Shown: positions 45,728-55,057, counted from the stretch's first letter. The stretch: 64,000 bases of DNA from Lachnospiraceae bacterium (GCA_017940415.1 JAGAYR010000018.1:1-64000), one strand, 5' to 3'. Program-made: numbers and translations. The notes: generated by a model not told the origin, from the letters alone.

Positions 45728-46264
45728 ATGGTTGTATTGGTAATCGATATTCAAAAAGGAATAACGGATAACAGATTATTTGATTTTGAAGGATTCATAA
45801 GTAATACAAAACGAGTTATTGAAACCGCCAGATCTAACGGCGTAGAGGCTATATACGTCCGTCATGATGATGGCCCCGGAACAGGCTTTTCTGTAGGTGA
45901 TGAGGATTTCGAGATAGCGGAACAAGTCTCGCCTATTAATACAGAGAAGATTTTTGATAAGACTATCAACAGCTGCTTCGGTAACAAGGATCTATCTGAG
46001 TATTTGCAGAAATTGGATGATAAGCGCCTGATGATAGTCGGGTTACAGACCAATTACTGTATAGATGCTTCCGTAAAATCCGCATTTGAAAAAGGCTTTG
46101 AAGTTATTATCCCTGCGGGAACCAATTCGACTTTTGATAATGACTATATGGATGCCGAGACAACATATCATTACTACAACGATATGATGTGGCCGAAAAG
46201 ATTTGCCAAGTGTGTTTCAGTTGATGAAGCTGTTTCGATGTTAGCAGGCGGAGTTTCAAGATGA
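45728..46264 (+). CDS. Isochorismatase-like cysteine hydrolase
   Basis: This 178-residue soluble hydrolase belongs to the isochorismatase/nicotinamidase superfamily. The catalytic Asp is in VLVIDIQKG (Asp7), and the nucleophile Cys in IVGLQTNYCIDASV, with the usual non-prolyl cis-peptide-like region before it. The Lys of the triad probably lies in the IFDKTINSCF segment. The substrate is unknown; nicotinamide or isochorismate use is not supported by neighbours. TGGAGA precedes the ATG at 45728. It overlaps the next gene as ATGA. Confidence 0.9.
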   Translation: MVVLVIDIQKGITDNRLFDFEGFISNTKRVIETARSNGVEAIYVRHDDGPGTGFSVGDEDFEIAEQVSPINTEKIFDKTINSCFGNKDLSEYLQKLDDKRLMIVGLQTNYCIDASVKSAFEKGFEVIIPAGTNSTFDNDYMDAETTYHYYNDMMWPKRFAKCVSVDEAVSMLAGGVSR

Positions 46265-46785
46265 CGACATATTTTGATGACGGGACGATCAAGATCAGGA
46301 GCATGATTCCCGAAGATGCCAAAGTTTTGTATGATACATACTTATCCTACGGCTGGCATCCTTCTTTGGAAAATTATGAAAATTATTATAACGAACAGGA
46401 AGCAGGAGAAAGACTTGTTTTTATTGCTGAGTATGAAGGCAGAGTCTCGGGGCAATGTACTCTGGTTCTTAATCCGTCGGAAGGACCTTGGGTTAATCAG
46501 GGATATCCCGAAATAGTAGATCTGACGGTTTTCTTTGATGTGCATAATAAAGGAATCGGTAATAAGCTTTTGGATGCTGTCGAGAAAGAAGCCTCTAAGA
46601 TCTCAAAAATAGTGTATCTGGCTGTCGGAGTTCATTCGGGATACGGCCCTGCACAGAGAATGTATGTTAAAAGAGGATACAATTTTGATGGCAGCGGAGT
46701 CTGGTATCAGGGAAAGCAGTTGGAACAATATGCTCCCTGCGTAAATGACGATGACCTTCTGCTGTTTATGTCCAAGGATTTATAA
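46261..46785 (+). CDS. GNAT-family N-acetyltransferase 1
   Basis: This 174-residue acetyltransferase has the acetyl-CoA-binding motif A region VDLTVFFDVHNKGIGNKLLDAVEKEA (Gln/Lys-x-x-Gly-x-Gly form NKGIGN) and motif B with QRMYVKRGYNFDG. The start codon overlaps the isochorismatase gene stop. The substrate is not identifiable; the fold is closest to general GNATs acting on small molecules or proteins. Confidence 0.88.
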   Translation: MTTYFDDGTIKIRSMIPEDAKVLYDTYLSYGWHPSLENYENYYNEQEAGERLVFIAEYEGRVSGQCTLVLNPSEGPWVNQGYPEIVDLTVFFDVHNKGIGNKLLDAVEKEASKISKIVYLAVGVHSGYGPAQRMYVKRGYNFDGSGVWYQGKQLEQYAPCVNDDDLLLFMSKDL

Positions 46786-46805
46786 CTTCTGTTGAGATTA
46801 AGAAT

Positions 46806-47621
46806 ATGGTTCATTTGGAACAGGTTACTCAGGATAATATTGATGAATTGATCGGATTGGCTGTAAGTAAGGAACAGGAGTCCTTTGTTTCTACTGTAGC
46901 CGAATCTCTTGCGCAAGCATATGTGTATTCCGATAACGCCTATCCCTTTGCTGTCTATGAGGATGAAACATTAGTCGGTTTTATCATGATGGGCTATTAC
47001 GAGGTTAAGCATTATTACACGTTGTGGAAATTCCTTATCGATCACAGATATCAGAATAAAGGCTACGGACGAAAGGCACTTGAATTAGGTATTGCATTCA
47101 TAAAAGATAAATTCAATCCGCCTGATATATACACCGGTGTTGCTACGGGAAATAACGTGGCTAAGAATCTATACTGCTCTGTTGGCTTTGAAGAAACAGG
47201 TCTTATCGAATGCGGAATGGAAGAACTGAGACTGACATTCAAAGAGTATTTATATCATGGTAGTCCGTTGAAACTTGATAAGCTTATTCCAAACCGAGCC
47301 TATGACACAGGATTTGAAGAGGGCTGTCAGTGTGCTGTCTACGCGACCGAAAATCGGAATATGGCCATATGTTTTTCACTTGGATGCATCAAGGAAAAAG
47401 ACAACGCTGAACGAACAATGATGCCTGAGTATGGTGATAAGATGATTTTTAAAAATTGCCATCCTAACTATGGTGGAAAAGGTTATCTGTATCTGCTTGA
47501 TAAAAAGGACTTTACGCATGCCTTGGGAAGCCAGTGGGTGTGTTATGAAGAAATTGTTCCTGAAAAGATAATAGAAATAAATGTGGACGATTATTTGCAC
47601 CTTTGTGAAATAGATTGTTGA
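46806..47621 (+). CDS. GNAT acetyltransferase fused to an ADP-ribosyltransferase-like tail
   Basis: This 271-residue protein has two parts. Residues 1 to about 145 are a GNAT domain: WKFLIDHRYQNKGYGRKALELG is the acetyl-CoA loop and NVAKNLYCSVGFEETG motif B. The C-terminal 125 residues read YLYHGSPLKLDKLIPNRAYDTGFEEG followed by CAVYATENRNMAICFSLG. This YHGS...LxP...VYAT...A pattern resembles small ADP-ribosyltransferase (Arr-like/ART) folds. The tail seems complete, ending YEEIVPEKIIEINVDDYLHL. The fold match of the tail is from memory. The ribosome binding site is weak. Confidence 0.72.
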   Translation: MVHLEQVTQDNIDELIGLAVSKEQESFVSTVAESLAQAYVYSDNAYPFAVYEDETLVGFIMMGYYEVKHYYTLWKFLIDHRYQNKGYGRKALELGIAFIKDKFNPPDIYTGVATGNNVAKNLYCSVGFEETGLIECGMEELRLTFKEYLYHGSPLKLDKLIPNRAYDTGFEEGCQCAVYATENRNMAICFSLGCIKEKDNAERTMMPEYGDKMIFKNCHPNYGGKGYLYLLDKKDFTHALGSQWVCYEEIVPEKIIEINVDDYLHLCEIDC

Positions 47622-47639
47622 ACTTTTTAGAGGAAAAGA

Positions 47640-48476
47640 ATGGATTTTGCATCATTTGTAAATGATATAGAAAGAAACGGATGGAATGTTTTCGGAATCG
47701 AAGTATACAAAGACGGAAAATTGATACATTCATGGGGAGATACACAGGACTCGATCCATGATATGTACTCGGCAACAAAGACGGTTTTGTCAGTTGCTTT
47801 TGGCATCATGTATGACAGAGGACTGATCGGGCTTGATGATCCGATCTTGAAATACATATCCACACCTGCCGGGCCCGGATGGGAGAAGGTAACGATCAAA
47901 CGCCTTCTCACAATGTCGTTGCTAGATCTTCCATTCAGAGCTGAGGGTGATAACTGGATTCAGTATTCCATGAACTGTGATGTCAATCCTGATGAGCGTG
48001 GATTCAATTACAGTAATATTTGCACCTATCTGGTGGGCGTAGCACTGGCGAATATACTTGGTTATGATCTCGGGAAGTTTATAGAGGATGAGATATTTGC
48101 ACCTTTAAATATTGATGAGTTTGAATATTCCAGAAGCCCGGAGGGATATTTCTATGGTGCATCCGGCATGAAACTTTGTGTTCATGATCTGAGCAAATTC
48201 GGACTTCTTCTTATGAACGGTGGGGTGTACGAAGGCAGACGTATTGTCTCTGAAGAATATGTTAAAATGGCGACTTCTGTTCAGCAGATGAACAGAGAGG
48301 GAGGATACGGTTTCTATATCTGGAAGTACCGTGACGGTTACAGCATCAACGGTAAATGGAAACAGAAATGTTATATCCTGCCATCCGACGGTATCATCGT
48401 GACATATCTTTCCCATATTGAGGATGATTCACATGATCTTCTGGATAGCATGGAAAGGAATATATTGGGGATTTAA
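47640..48476 (+). CDS. Serine hydrolase of the beta-lactamase/PBP fold
   Basis: This 278-residue hydrolase has the SxxK motif SATK (Ser44-Lys47), a YxN motif in FNYSNICTYLVG and a C-terminal segment with the strand before the active site; no clear KTG triad is seen (it may be KWKQKCY-type). It has no signal peptide, so it is probably a cytoplasmic esterase or amidase of the class C/EstB group rather than a secreted beta-lactamase. AGAGGA precedes the ATG. Confidence 0.9.
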   Translation: MDFASFVNDIERNGWNVFGIEVYKDGKLIHSWGDTQDSIHDMYSATKTVLSVAFGIMYDRGLIGLDDPILKYISTPAGPGWEKVTIKRLLTMSLLDLPFRAEGDNWIQYSMNCDVNPDERGFNYSNICTYLVGVALANILGYDLGKFIEDEIFAPLNIDEFEYSRSPEGYFYGASGMKLCVHDLSKFGLLLMNGGVYEGRRIVSEEYVKMATSVQQMNREGGYGFYIWKYRDGYSINGKWKQKCYILPSDGIIVTYLSHIEDDSHDLLDSMERNILGI

Positions 48477-48479
48477 AAA

Positions 48480-48998
48480 ATGCTGCTTAATAACAACTTA
48501 GAGACGCCGAGACTTATTATACGTTCCTGGAAAAGAACAGATACTGATTTTACGTTGAACCTTTGGGGTGACCGGGAAAATGGAAAATATATGTCAGATC
48601 CTGCCCGTGAAAATCAGGATGAAGATTATCTTCAAGCTGTTGCTGAGATGGAGGATAATCCGAACGGATATTATTTGATCGCAGTTTTAAAAGAGAACGG
48701 AAATCAAGTTGGCACGTGTTGTGCATTTCCTGAAAACGGAAACTATGATATCGGATATTGCATTTCCAAAGATCATTGGAAAGAGGGCCTTGGAACCGAA
48801 ATGATCGGTGCACTTATTAACTGGATCAAAGAAAACGGAGGAAAAACGGTCACCGGTGAAGTGGCTGATGCCAATCTTGTGTCGATTGCACTTCTTCGTA
48901 AGCATGGCTTTTCGGAAGACAGGAAATCCAGGTACAAAAAATGGGGAGAAGAAACATATTTTGATGCACATTACTACAAATTAATCATTGGAGGATGA
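48480..48998 (+). CDS. GNAT-family N-acetyltransferase 2 (RimJ/RimL-like)
   Basis: This 172-residue protein begins LETPRLIIRSWKRTDTDF, the usual RimJ/RimL-type opening. The acetyl-CoA loop is CISKDHWKEGLGTEMIGALI and motif B is SIALLRKHGFSEDRKSRYKKW. The substrate is unknown. It is 3 nt after the serine hydrolase gene, and its stop lies in the next gene's ribosome binding region. Confidence 0.9.
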   Translation: MLLNNNLETPRLIIRSWKRTDTDFTLNLWGDRENGKYMSDPARENQDEDYLQAVAEMEDNPNGYYLIAVLKENGNQVGTCCAFPENGNYDIGYCISKDHWKEGLGTEMIGALINWIKENGGKTVTGEVADANLVSIALLRKHGFSEDRKSRYKKWGEETYFDAHYYKLIIGG

Positions 48999-49000
48999 CT

Positions 49001-49837
49001 ATGTTAGCTGAGTTTGAAGCCGGATATGAAAAGGAAGATAAAGAAATCGTAGTTTTATTAAAAGACCAATGCAATGGCGCCGGTGTTTTTGAGAAGAAAT
49101 GGCTTATACCTTCAGTAAATTTCATTGCATCAATCGATGAAACCACCGGAGAGATGCTCAAGGAAGAAGGAAGGATTGAGTGGATCATTGAGAATGATCC
49201 TTCCAGAAAAGGCTGGGGATATGATTTTAAACAGTATGGTATATACAGGCTTCTTGTGAGAAAGTGTGTTCAGAAAGAATTGTCTCCTTATCAAAGTGCC
49301 TTTATGAATAACAGGTACATGCTGGTCAAGATTCTCGAACAGAATGTAAGTGATGATAAACTCGAAGAATATAAGGAGTATCTGTCGAAACCTGTCCTGA
49401 TTGAAACTAAGTATGGAAATTTTGAACTGGACAGATCTTTATCCTGGTTTAGCGCTGATATTATCGAACTGAGCGGATTCGAGGTTTCCGTAAGCCTTGA
49501 AACCGATGAAGATAATGGCGATACTGCCGACGGTGCACTTCAGACATTTTTGAATACAGCAGAAAATTTTGGGGAATTTGATAAAAAGATTAAGGAAACG
49601 GCAGCAAAATATCTTCTGGACCTTGCGAATGATTGGCTGGCAGACAACGATGAAGCAGAAGTAGACGAAATCACAAAAGAGATGTTTATAGATTCCATTG
49701 AAATATCCGAAATGACGGTTTCTCCAGATGGAAGTATAACTCTTTATTATGATGACGGAGATATGTTCTGGGGACATGCAATTGAAATAAGCGTAGAACC
49801 TGACGGAACTGTCTCAGATGCAAACATTGCAGGATAG
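49001..49837 (+). CDS. DUF2262-like protein
   Basis: This 278-residue soluble protein has a variable N-terminal half (about 1-135) and a C-terminal domain. The latter includes the ELDRSLSWFSADI region, the LLDLANDWLAD and TKEMFIDSIEISEMTV segments, and YYDDGDMFWGHAIEISVEPDG at the end; these match my memory of DUF2262 (function unknown). I chose the ATG at 49001, six bases after GGAGG; the ATG at 48995 is too close. DUF2262 proteins often occur in toxin-immunity neighbourhoods with SUKH-type proteins, which also lie downstream here. Confidence 0.78.
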   Translation: MLAEFEAGYEKEDKEIVVLLKDQCNGAGVFEKKWLIPSVNFIASIDETTGEMLKEEGRIEWIIENDPSRKGWGYDFKQYGIYRLLVRKCVQKELSPYQSAFMNNRYMLVKILEQNVSDDKLEEYKEYLSKPVLIETKYGNFELDRSLSWFSADIIELSGFEVSVSLETDEDNGDTADGALQTFLNTAENFGEFDKKIKETAAKYLLDLANDWLADNDEAEVDEITKEMFIDSIEISEMTVSPDGSITLYYDDGDMFWGHAIEISVEPDGTVSDANIAG

Positions 49838-49864
49838 AGAAGAAAAGCGCATGAGGTGATTAAA

Positions 49865-50644
49865 ATGAGAATTGGTGCTTATCAATTCGAAATAACCGGT
49901 GATGAAGAACATAATTACGAGTGCATTCGGAAAGGAATTGAAAAAGCGACAGCAAGTGACGTAAGACTGCTCGTTTTTCCTGAATGCGCTGTGACAGGTT
50001 ATCCGCCTCATTGTATCAAATCTTCTTCAGATGTAAATTTCCCGGTAGTGAATATAATACATGATCGCATTCAGGCACTTGCTGAAGAAAATGATATTTT
50101 TCTTGTGATTGGGACAATTCTTGAAGAGGGCGAGAATCATTATAATGCAGCAATACTGTTTAGCCCGGACGGTCAGCATGTGATTTATCGAAAACGCGCA
50201 TTATGGGGCTGGGATCGTGAAAACTTTTTTGTTGGAGAAGATTCAGGTGTAGTGAAAATAGATTCGTATAAGGTAGGCATTCGAATTTGCTTTGAAGTAC
50301 GTTTTCCGGAATTTTTCCGAGAACTATATAAAGAACAGACGGATTTGAATTTAATTCTGTTTTTTGACAAATCCGACAGAGAAGATTTTGAAAGATATAA
50401 TCTGATAAAGGGGCATATCCAAACCAGGGCTGTCGAAAATGTCTGTCATATCCTTACGTGCAATACATCTGCCGTTTATCAGACTGCTCCAACAGGATTA
50501 TATGACCGTTCGGGCAGAACTATGATTGAATTGGAAAGAGATAAAGAAGGTTTGTTGATTTACGATTTTGATCCGACACCTATGGATTTTGGAGAACTTG
50601 GTCGAAAGGAAATCTCGGATTTTCTGAGTGGATTCAATGTTTAA
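49865..50644 (+). CDS. Carbon-nitrogen hydrolase (nitrilase superfamily)
   Basis: This 259-residue enzyme has the nitrilase triad: Glu40 in LVFPECAVTGYPP, Lys in VIYRKRALWGWDREN and Cys in GIRICFEVRFPEFF. It likely cleaves a small amide or carbamoyl compound. The ATG at 49865 is preceded by GAGGTG; a GTG at 49856 in frame is less likely. The substrate class cannot be read from the sequence. Confidence 0.9.
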   Translation: MRIGAYQFEITGDEEHNYECIRKGIEKATASDVRLLVFPECAVTGYPPHCIKSSSDVNFPVVNIIHDRIQALAEENDIFLVIGTILEEGENHYNAAILFSPDGQHVIYRKRALWGWDRENFFVGEDSGVVKIDSYKVGIRICFEVRFPEFFRELYKEQTDLNLILFFDKSDREDFERYNLIKGHIQTRAVENVCHILTCNTSAVYQTAPTGLYDRSGRTMIELERDKEGLLIYDFDPTPMDFGELGRKEISDFLSGFNV

Positions 50645-50666
50645 CGGATTACATACAACGAACAGA

Positions 50667-50756
50667 ATGGAAAAAGACAAAATATATGAGTTTGATCCGA
50701 TAGATAATGAAAGTACACTTTTAGCAAACTCAATTGAAGAGTTTTATAGACGATGA
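50667..50756 (+). pseudogene. Short ORF, possible remnant of a SUKH-type protein
   Basis: The 29-codon frame reads MEKDKIYEFDPIDNESTLLANSIEEFYRR. This resembles the end of SMI1/KNR4 (SUKH) domains, where an aromatic-rich strand is followed by a SFEEFL-type helix. It has no obvious ribosome binding site and lies between two unrelated genes, so I read it as a leftover of a deleted gene rather than a functional peptide. Confidence 0.4.
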
Positions 50757-50790
50757 CAAATCGAGATTTTCCCTGCCGTGGAGGTTGCAA

Positions 50791-51639
50791 ATGAACAAGA
50801 TCAAAATGATCGCTGACCGCGAAACGAATTATATATATCATATGCTGTCTGTGGCCAAATGCGGTTATAACAATGACTATGGTGCAAAATATCGCAGCGA
50901 TTATCCGGAAGAGGACCTTGTTACGCTGAAAAAGCACGAGAGCCTTATCACATGTGCGGGAGGTTCACATTGGGGAGAATTGTATACTCTTATGCTTTGT
51001 TATCCTGCTACACAATGGACCGAGGACGCTAAATCCTTTTACCGGGAGATTATAAACCAGGCTGACAGCGGAGATGTACCCGAACAGTATCTTGCTCTTG
51101 CCCCGGCTGCACGGGAGATAGCGGATGTCATGGTTAGGAACTATGACCATTATATTAACGATATATGGCCGGAGGACAGGAAACTTTTGGAGGATTATAT
51201 TGCCCGGGTGATGCCCCTTTTTGAACAGAGTGACTTTACTGATCGGGCAGAAACAGTTGTGGGGTGCAAATTATCTGTGGAAGCGTTTCACCCTTCCATG
51301 GTCACATCTATTCAGCATGGTGCTGAAGCCATCGACGTTTCCGAGACCACGGATATATTCGGAATCAGTCGTAGTCCGGAAGACAGTTTCCTTTTTATCG
51401 GACACGAGTTTATTATCTATCTGCTGAAGCAGGCATTACGGGAAGAGGATGCCTTCAAACGCTTTGAAACTTGGGAACCGACTGAAGCGCTGGCTGAATA
51501 CTATCTGAAAAAGCTGACCGGGAATACGCTCTTTGGCGGAGTGCAAAAATGGATTGATCTATACAGCCAGTATTCAGAGAATGGTGAACAGTCCGCTGCC
51601 GGACTATACAGAACGGCCCTGGAGAAAAATAATCTATGA
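50791..51639 (+). CDS. Unrecognised soluble protein
   Basis: This 282-residue protein matches no family I know. It has no signal or TM helix, is helix-rich, and contains His/Trp/Tyr-rich stretches such as HESLITCAGGSHWGELYTLMLCYPATQW and FLFIGHEFIIYLLKQALREEDAF. GGAGG six bases before the ATG and intact codon use indicate a real gene. The spacing to the next gene is 72 nt. I give no function. Confidence 0.7.
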   Translation: MNKIKMIADRETNYIYHMLSVAKCGYNNDYGAKYRSDYPEEDLVTLKKHESLITCAGGSHWGELYTLMLCYPATQWTEDAKSFYREIINQADSGDVPEQYLALAPAAREIADVMVRNYDHYINDIWPEDRKLLEDYIARVMPLFEQSDFTDRAETVVGCKLSVEAFHPSMVTSIQHGAEAIDVSETTDIFGISRSPEDSFLFIGHEFIIYLLKQALREEDAFKRFETWEPTEALAEYYLKKLTGNTLFGGVQKWIDLYSQYSENGEQSAAGLYRTALEKNNL

Positions 51640-51711
51640 TTTGATAATTGTTGAGACGGAACAGTGTTTCGGCACTCCGACACGATACATTTTTCCTGAG
51701 AAGATTAAGAA

Positions 51712-52692
51712 ATGATATCCGACAAACGCAAAACCATATATCTGATCATTTTGCTTTCTGTCTGTATTGTTATCCTCCTGATCCTGATGATGAATATGGG
51801 TGTAGATCAAACTCCCCATGCAGAACCTGTGGCACAGGATGAAGTGATCATGCAGGATGATTCCCCGGTCACAGATAGCAACGTTGTTGAGGGAAGTAAT
51901 CAGGGCCTTGAAACTTTGGATGAACCGATCGCTTCTGAAGAATCTGATGAGGTGGTTCTTCAGCATATTCCGGGTGATGTTTGGAAGGCTGCCTTTGACA
52001 CCTATGAAAAGGAACATAATGCTGCAGAAACTATCGAAGCAGTAATGCCGCAGATAACTGCGAATTCCGAAAATGAAGCTGAGTTGAATGCAAATCTTTC
52101 GGCTATGGAATCTTTCTTTTCATACTGGGATAACGCAAACGAAAAAGATTTCGTCAATATGGGAGAACTTACGGATGATCTTCCTGATGACAACAGTCTG
52201 TGTATCGTAATACTTGGTTTTTCACTGTCTCCTTCGGGAGAAGTCAAGGATGAATTGCTTTGCCGCCTTGATGCAGGAATTGAAGCGGCAGAAAAATATC
52301 CGAACGCATATATTCTTGTTACCGGGGGAGGGACGGCTTTGATGGCACCATCGGTAAAAGAAGCCGATAAAATGGCGGAGTATTTGATCGAGAAGGGTAT
52401 AGATCCTTCAAGGATCATTGTGGAGAACGAGTCACTTTCCACATCAGAAAATGCTGTCTATTCCGAAAGGATTATAAGAAATAACTATCCGAAGATCAGG
52501 GATATTTTCATTGTTACCAGCGACTATCATGTGCCTATGGCGTGTTCGATATTCAATGGCTGGTTTATTATGATGAATTCCGATCTGAAGGTAATATCCA
52601 ATTATGCATGCGATCCCGGCAGTCTTGTTACCTTTAAGATCAAAGACCAGGTGTATTGGATGAAAGAATTGCTGTATTTTTATACTGCCTAA
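51712..52692 (+). CDS. DUF218/YdcF-like membrane-anchored protein
   Basis: This 326-residue protein has an N-terminal TM helix (about 9-28), an acidic extracytoplasmic linker of about 130 residues, and a C-terminal DUF218 (YdcF/SanA-like) domain from about 155. The domain shows IVILGFSLSPSGEV, DAGIEAAEKYPNAYILVTGGGTA, EADKMAEYLIEKGIDPSRIIVENESLSTSENA and IVTSDYHVPMA. DUF218 proteins bind nucleotide-like ligands or act in envelope lipid metabolism; the reaction is unknown. It is out of step with the classical YdcF only by having the long acidic linker. Confidence 0.88.
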   Translation: MISDKRKTIYLIILLSVCIVILLILMMNMGVDQTPHAEPVAQDEVIMQDDSPVTDSNVVEGSNQGLETLDEPIASEESDEVVLQHIPGDVWKAAFDTYEKEHNAAETIEAVMPQITANSENEAELNANLSAMESFFSYWDNANEKDFVNMGELTDDLPDDNSLCIVILGFSLSPSGEVKDELLCRLDAGIEAAEKYPNAYILVTGGGTALMAPSVKEADKMAEYLIEKGIDPSRIIVENESLSTSENAVYSERIIRNNYPKIRDIFIVTSDYHVPMACSIFNGWFIMMNSDLKVISNYACDPGSLVTFKIKDQVYWMKELLYFYTA

Positions 52693-52718
52693 TAAGAACT
52701 GATTGTGGAGGAAATGTG

Positions 52719-53978
52719 ATGTACAGACCTGAAATTGCCCCCAGGGGATGGAACAGCTGGGATTGTTACGGAGCAGCTGTTACTGAGAAAGAAGTAAGAC
52801 AGAATGCTGAGTTTATGGCTGCTCATTTGAAACAGTATGGCTGGGAATATGTTGTAGTGGACATACAGTGGTATGAGCCGGGCGCTACAACACATGAGTA
52901 CAGGCCCTTTGCGGATCTGTGCATGGACGAGTATGGAAGACTTATTCCCGCACCGAACAGATTTCCTTCTGCTGCAGACGGCAAGGGTTTTGCACCGCTG
53001 GCTGAGTATGTTCATTCTCTTGGTCTTAAATTCGGTATCCATATTATGAGAGGAATTCCGCGTCAGGCAGTGCATAAGAATCTGCCTGTACTTGGAACGG
53101 ACAAGACTGCAAGGGATGCTGCAAGATTCAACAGCATCTGCATGTGGAACCCTGATATGTACGGAGCGATAGCTGATGAAACCGGCAGAGCTTATTATGA
53201 TTCCATTTTTAAGCTCTATGCAGAATGGGGTGTGGATTTTATAAAATGCGATGACATATGCAGAGAGCTTCCTCATGAGGAAGCGGAGATGAAAATGCTG
53301 TCAGAAGCACTTAATACCTGCGGAAGAGAAATGGTACTTTCGCTTTCTCCCGGACCTGCACTTCTTGAAAAGGCCGAGCTTTATAAGCAGATTTCGAATA
53401 TGTGGCGTATTACGGATGATTTCTGGGATGATTGGAAACTTCTGTATGCTATGTTTGAACGCGCAGAAAAGTGGAGTATTCATGCCGGAGCAGGTCACTT
53501 CCCCGATGCGGATATGCTTCCCATTGGCCCCATTAAGCAGGATTATGATGTAAATAACAGAACTGCATTTTCGGAGGAAGAACAGATAACCATGATGACT
53601 CTTTGGAGCATCATGCGCTCGCCTCTTATCATCGGTGGTGAAATGACGGGATTTGACGATTTCACCATGAAACTTATCACGAACGAAGCTGTTTTGAAGA
53701 TGCATGCGAATTCCAGAAATGCCCATCAGATCTTCAGAAGAGAGATTTGCGGAAAAGAGTTTATTCTCTGGACCGCGGATGACTGTGACGGCGGAAAGTA
53801 TCTGGCTGCTTTTAATGCTTCGGATGAAGACGGATGCCTTGAGTTCGGAATTGAAGAGCTTGAAGACATACCGGTCGGAAGTAAAGCAACTGAACTTTGG
53901 ACAGGGGACAGCATTGTCATTGAATCCGGTTTTTCCGCAAATATCCCGGCTCATGGTGCTAAAGTATTCAAAATTTGA
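52719..53978 (+). CDS. GH27-family alpha-galactosidase-like enzyme
   Basis: This 419-residue enzyme has the GH27 TIM-barrel opening PRGWNSWDCYG, the YVVVDIQWYEPG segment, the FGIHIMRGIPRQA loop, the nucleophile region VDFIKCDD (Asp178) and the acid/base region WRITDDFWDDW. No signal peptide is seen, so the enzyme is probably cytoplasmic and would act on imported oligosaccharides. Members of this branch may act on other alpha-D-galactosyl or arabinopyranosyl links, so substrate is unproven. GGAGG precedes the ATG. Confidence 0.9.
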   Translation: MYRPEIAPRGWNSWDCYGAAVTEKEVRQNAEFMAAHLKQYGWEYVVVDIQWYEPGATTHEYRPFADLCMDEYGRLIPAPNRFPSAADGKGFAPLAEYVHSLGLKFGIHIMRGIPRQAVHKNLPVLGTDKTARDAARFNSICMWNPDMYGAIADETGRAYYDSIFKLYAEWGVDFIKCDDICRELPHEEAEMKMLSEALNTCGREMVLSLSPGPALLEKAELYKQISNMWRITDDFWDDWKLLYAMFERAEKWSIHAGAGHFPDADMLPIGPIKQDYDVNNRTAFSEEEQITMMTLWSIMRSPLIIGGEMTGFDDFTMKLITNEAVLKMHANSRNAHQIFRREICGKEFILWTADDCDGGKYLAAFNASDEDGCLEFGIEELEDIPVGSKATELWTGDSIVIESGFSANIPAHGAKVFKI

Positions 53979-54014
53979 ATGTGAGAGTGAGAAATACTTA
54001 TAAGGAGCGATTTC

Positions 54015-54563
54015 TTGAAAGTAGTGATTATCAGACATGCGGAGGTGGATCTTTGTTGGAACAGACAAAGCACATCAGAGGTGTTTGATGCTGATTGTCG
54101 CAGATACGATAGTGCGTCAATTAAAGAACTGATGTACAAAATTCCGTTGATCGAATATCAGAGAATATATATCAGTGAATTATCAAGAAGCAGAGATACG
54201 GCAAAAAGATTATTTCCGGATCAAGAATACATAGTATCCGAGCTTATAAATGAGGTTCCTCTCAGATCGAGTTTTGATACGAAAAAGAAGGTGCCGCTTT
54301 GGTTCTGGAATTCATCCGGGCGTCTACAGTGGTTTATTAACAGCTCCAGACAGTTTGAGGGGCATAAAGAAACAGTAGAGCGGGCAAGACAGTTTGTTAC
54401 AATGATATGTAATGAGAATAAAGACTCAGCAGTTGTTACACACGGTTTCTTTATGCATACTTTGCTAAGGGAGCTGAAAAAAGCCGGCTTCAAAACCGAT
54501 AAATCTTCTGCTGAATACAAGAACGGAGAATATGTTATAGCGGAAAGGTCAGGGGAAAACTGA
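54015..54563 (+). CDS. Histidine phosphatase superfamily protein 2
   Basis: This 182-residue protein starts at a TTG, reading MKVVIIRHAEVDLCW, with AAGGAG upstream. It has the catalytic His (His8) and the second His in AVVTHGFFMHTLL, and a weak RHG-type motif (RHA). The middle is unlike the other phosphatase in this window. The activity may be phosphatase or a non-catalytic relative. It is closely spaced with its neighbours. Confidence 0.82.
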   Translation: MKVVIIRHAEVDLCWNRQSTSEVFDADCRRYDSASIKELMYKIPLIEYQRIYISELSRSRDTAKRLFPDQEYIVSELINEVPLRSSFDTKKKVPLWFWNSSGRLQWFINSSRQFEGHKETVERARQFVTMICNENKDSAVVTHGFFMHTLLRELKKAGFKTDKSSAEYKNGEYVIAERSGEN

Positions 54564-54593
54564 AGGAGATGCCCATTAGAAAGGACAAAGAAT

Positions 54594-55043
54594 TTGGAAG
54601 AGAAAGTTATACAATATGTGAAAACGGATAAAGAATTGCAAAAACATATATGGATAATGCATCTGAAATCCGATGATTTGTTGGGCACTTACATTGCATT
54701 TGGAATAATACTGTTTCCTGAAGTGTTTATAATGATAGCAATTCCCATGATTTTTGTTCCTATAGTAATTGCAGAAATTCTGATTGAATTTTTTGTTATA
54801 TTCAAAAAGAGGCAATATACAATAGAAATATATGAGGTTAAAGAAATCAACGACAATATTGTTTTTAACAAACAAAAATACATAGAATGCGTATTAGCAA
54901 AACCGGATAACAAAAGGTTAGACGGTTATGTCAGCGGTAAAATCATTAGAAACCGAAATGAAAAGATAAGTATTGGCGACAAGGTAATTGCTGTCAAAGT
55001 AGGAAAAGAAAATATTGTTACAGAATATAAAACTGATATTTAG
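54594..55043 (+). CDS. Small two-TM membrane protein, paralogous to the SUKH protein tail
   Basis: This 149-residue protein starts at a TTG with AAGGACAAAG upstream. It has two hydrophobic helices (about 32-50 and 52-70) then a soluble tail of about 75 residues with a beta-rich pattern, YTIEIYEVKEINDNIVFN and ISIGDKVIAVKVGKEN. The same layout, two helices then Y...I..IK...I and I..GD...I, forms the C-terminal part of the next gene's product. No family is known to me. Confidence 0.65.
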   Translation: MEEKVIQYVKTDKELQKHIWIMHLKSDDLLGTYIAFGIILFPEVFIMIAIPMIFVPIVIAEILIEFFVIFKKRQYTIEIYEVKEINDNIVFNKQKYIECVLAKPDNKRLDGYVSGKIIRNRNEKISIGDKVIAVKVGKENIVTEYKTDI

Positions 55044-55057
55044 GAGAGAATCGCAAA

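Noticed and set aside
47640-48476. Antibiotic-resistance beta-lactamase
   Set aside because: SxxK and YxN are present, but there is no signal peptide and no clear KTG; a cytoplasmic esterase or amidase is more likely.
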